Below are positions 32,811 to 32,882 of a stretch of DNA of 32,882 nucleotides, piece after piece. Position 1 is the stretch's first letter. Every line of letters begins with the position of its first letter. The stretch lies in assembly GCA_903868035.1 (NCBI GenBank), contig CAIPTQ010000292.1, positions 1-32,882 on the forward strand, given 5' to 3'. Source of the stretch: an uncultured Phycisphaerales bacterium (lineage in GTDB: Bacteria > Planctomycetota > Phycisphaerae > WQYP01). A program made the position numbers and the translations under genes. The notes under the pieces are model-generated. The model was not told where the DNA came from. It saw only the letters and a list, made by a program, of their open reading frames with translations, and searched no databases.

Positions 32811-32882
32811 ATGGATGCGATCCTTCCTGAATGTCCTGGTTGCGTGGCGGCGGGCACGAAGATTGCGGAGTTGGAGCGGGAG
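32811..32882 (+). CDS. Probable IS66-type transposase, 5' end only
   Basis: The first 24 codons of a frame that runs off the window: MDAILPECPGCVAAGTKIAE then LERE. GGAG lies nine bases before the ATG. A CPGC knuckle followed at once by an AELE coiled coil is how IS66-family transposases commonly start. Too short to be sure; another zinc-knuckle plus coil protein is possible. If right, the element's left end is near 32745 (GTAA) and its remainder lies beyond this window. Confidence 0.5.
   Translation, partial: MDAILPECPGCVAAGTKIAELERE

Overview
The window looks like a GC-rich chromosomal segment from a planctomycete, most likely of the Phycisphaerae type. The main evidence is five secreted proteins ending in PEP-CTERM sorting signals (PEP motif, hydrophobic stretch, Arg-rich tail), one of them with dockerin-like calcium repeats. 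Supporting evidence is a VIT-VWA protein with a long glycine linker, a DUF7901-like PEP-CTERM protein, a second-type EF-G, and Gram-negative envelope genes (LpxR-like lipid A deacylase, outer-membrane barrel, LpoB/YcfL-like lipoproteins). The taxonomic call is an inference from gene families, not from a marker gene.

Layout. 0-8 kb: a PstS-like/dockerin/PEP-CTERM protein and a small PEP-CTERM protein that probably form an operon closed by a strong terminator, a small membrane-anchored PepSY-like protein, and a 1106-residue repeat-rich PEP-CTERM adhesin-like protein. 8-12 kb: two damaged genes, a GAF/HD-GYP phosphodiesterase with a one-base insertion exactly in the GYP motif and a GH2 beta-galactosidase with an in-frame amber codon. 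Several families of dispersed short repeats surround the first. 12-17.3 kb: accD, then divergently an LpoB-like/YcfL-like lipoprotein pair and a two-lobed aspartyl-protease-like PEP-CTERM protein.

17.6-20.4 kb is an accessory island: a truncated cytosine-5 DNA methyltransferase, debris of a DUF262 (GmrSD-like) gene with a HEPN-like C-terminal piece, an apparently intact HNH endonuclease, an XRE controller-type regulator, a small unknown protein and a complete Vsr mismatch endonuclease. Two homologous promoter-operator cassettes, one before the methyltransferase and one between the regulator and the unknown-vsr pair, tie these genes into one regulon. This is the most interesting part of the window: a controller-regulated Type II restriction-modification plus Vsr system that seems to have lost its methyltransferase while keeping the nuclease frame open.

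20.6-30.7 kb: outer-membrane barrel protein, EF-G paralogue, secreted metallophosphoesterase, LpxR-like deacylase, VIT-VWA protein, a MazE/MazF toxin-antitoxin pair and a lipoprotein. 30.8-32.9 kb: another PEP-CTERM gene, a 96-bp duplicate of the lipoprotein gene's 3' end in a gene-poor stretch, a zinc-ribbon/coiled-coil ORF and the start of a probable IS66-type transposase running off the edge. No tRNA, rRNA or CRISPR array was seen. Motif readings and promoter calls are by eye; no database search was run.
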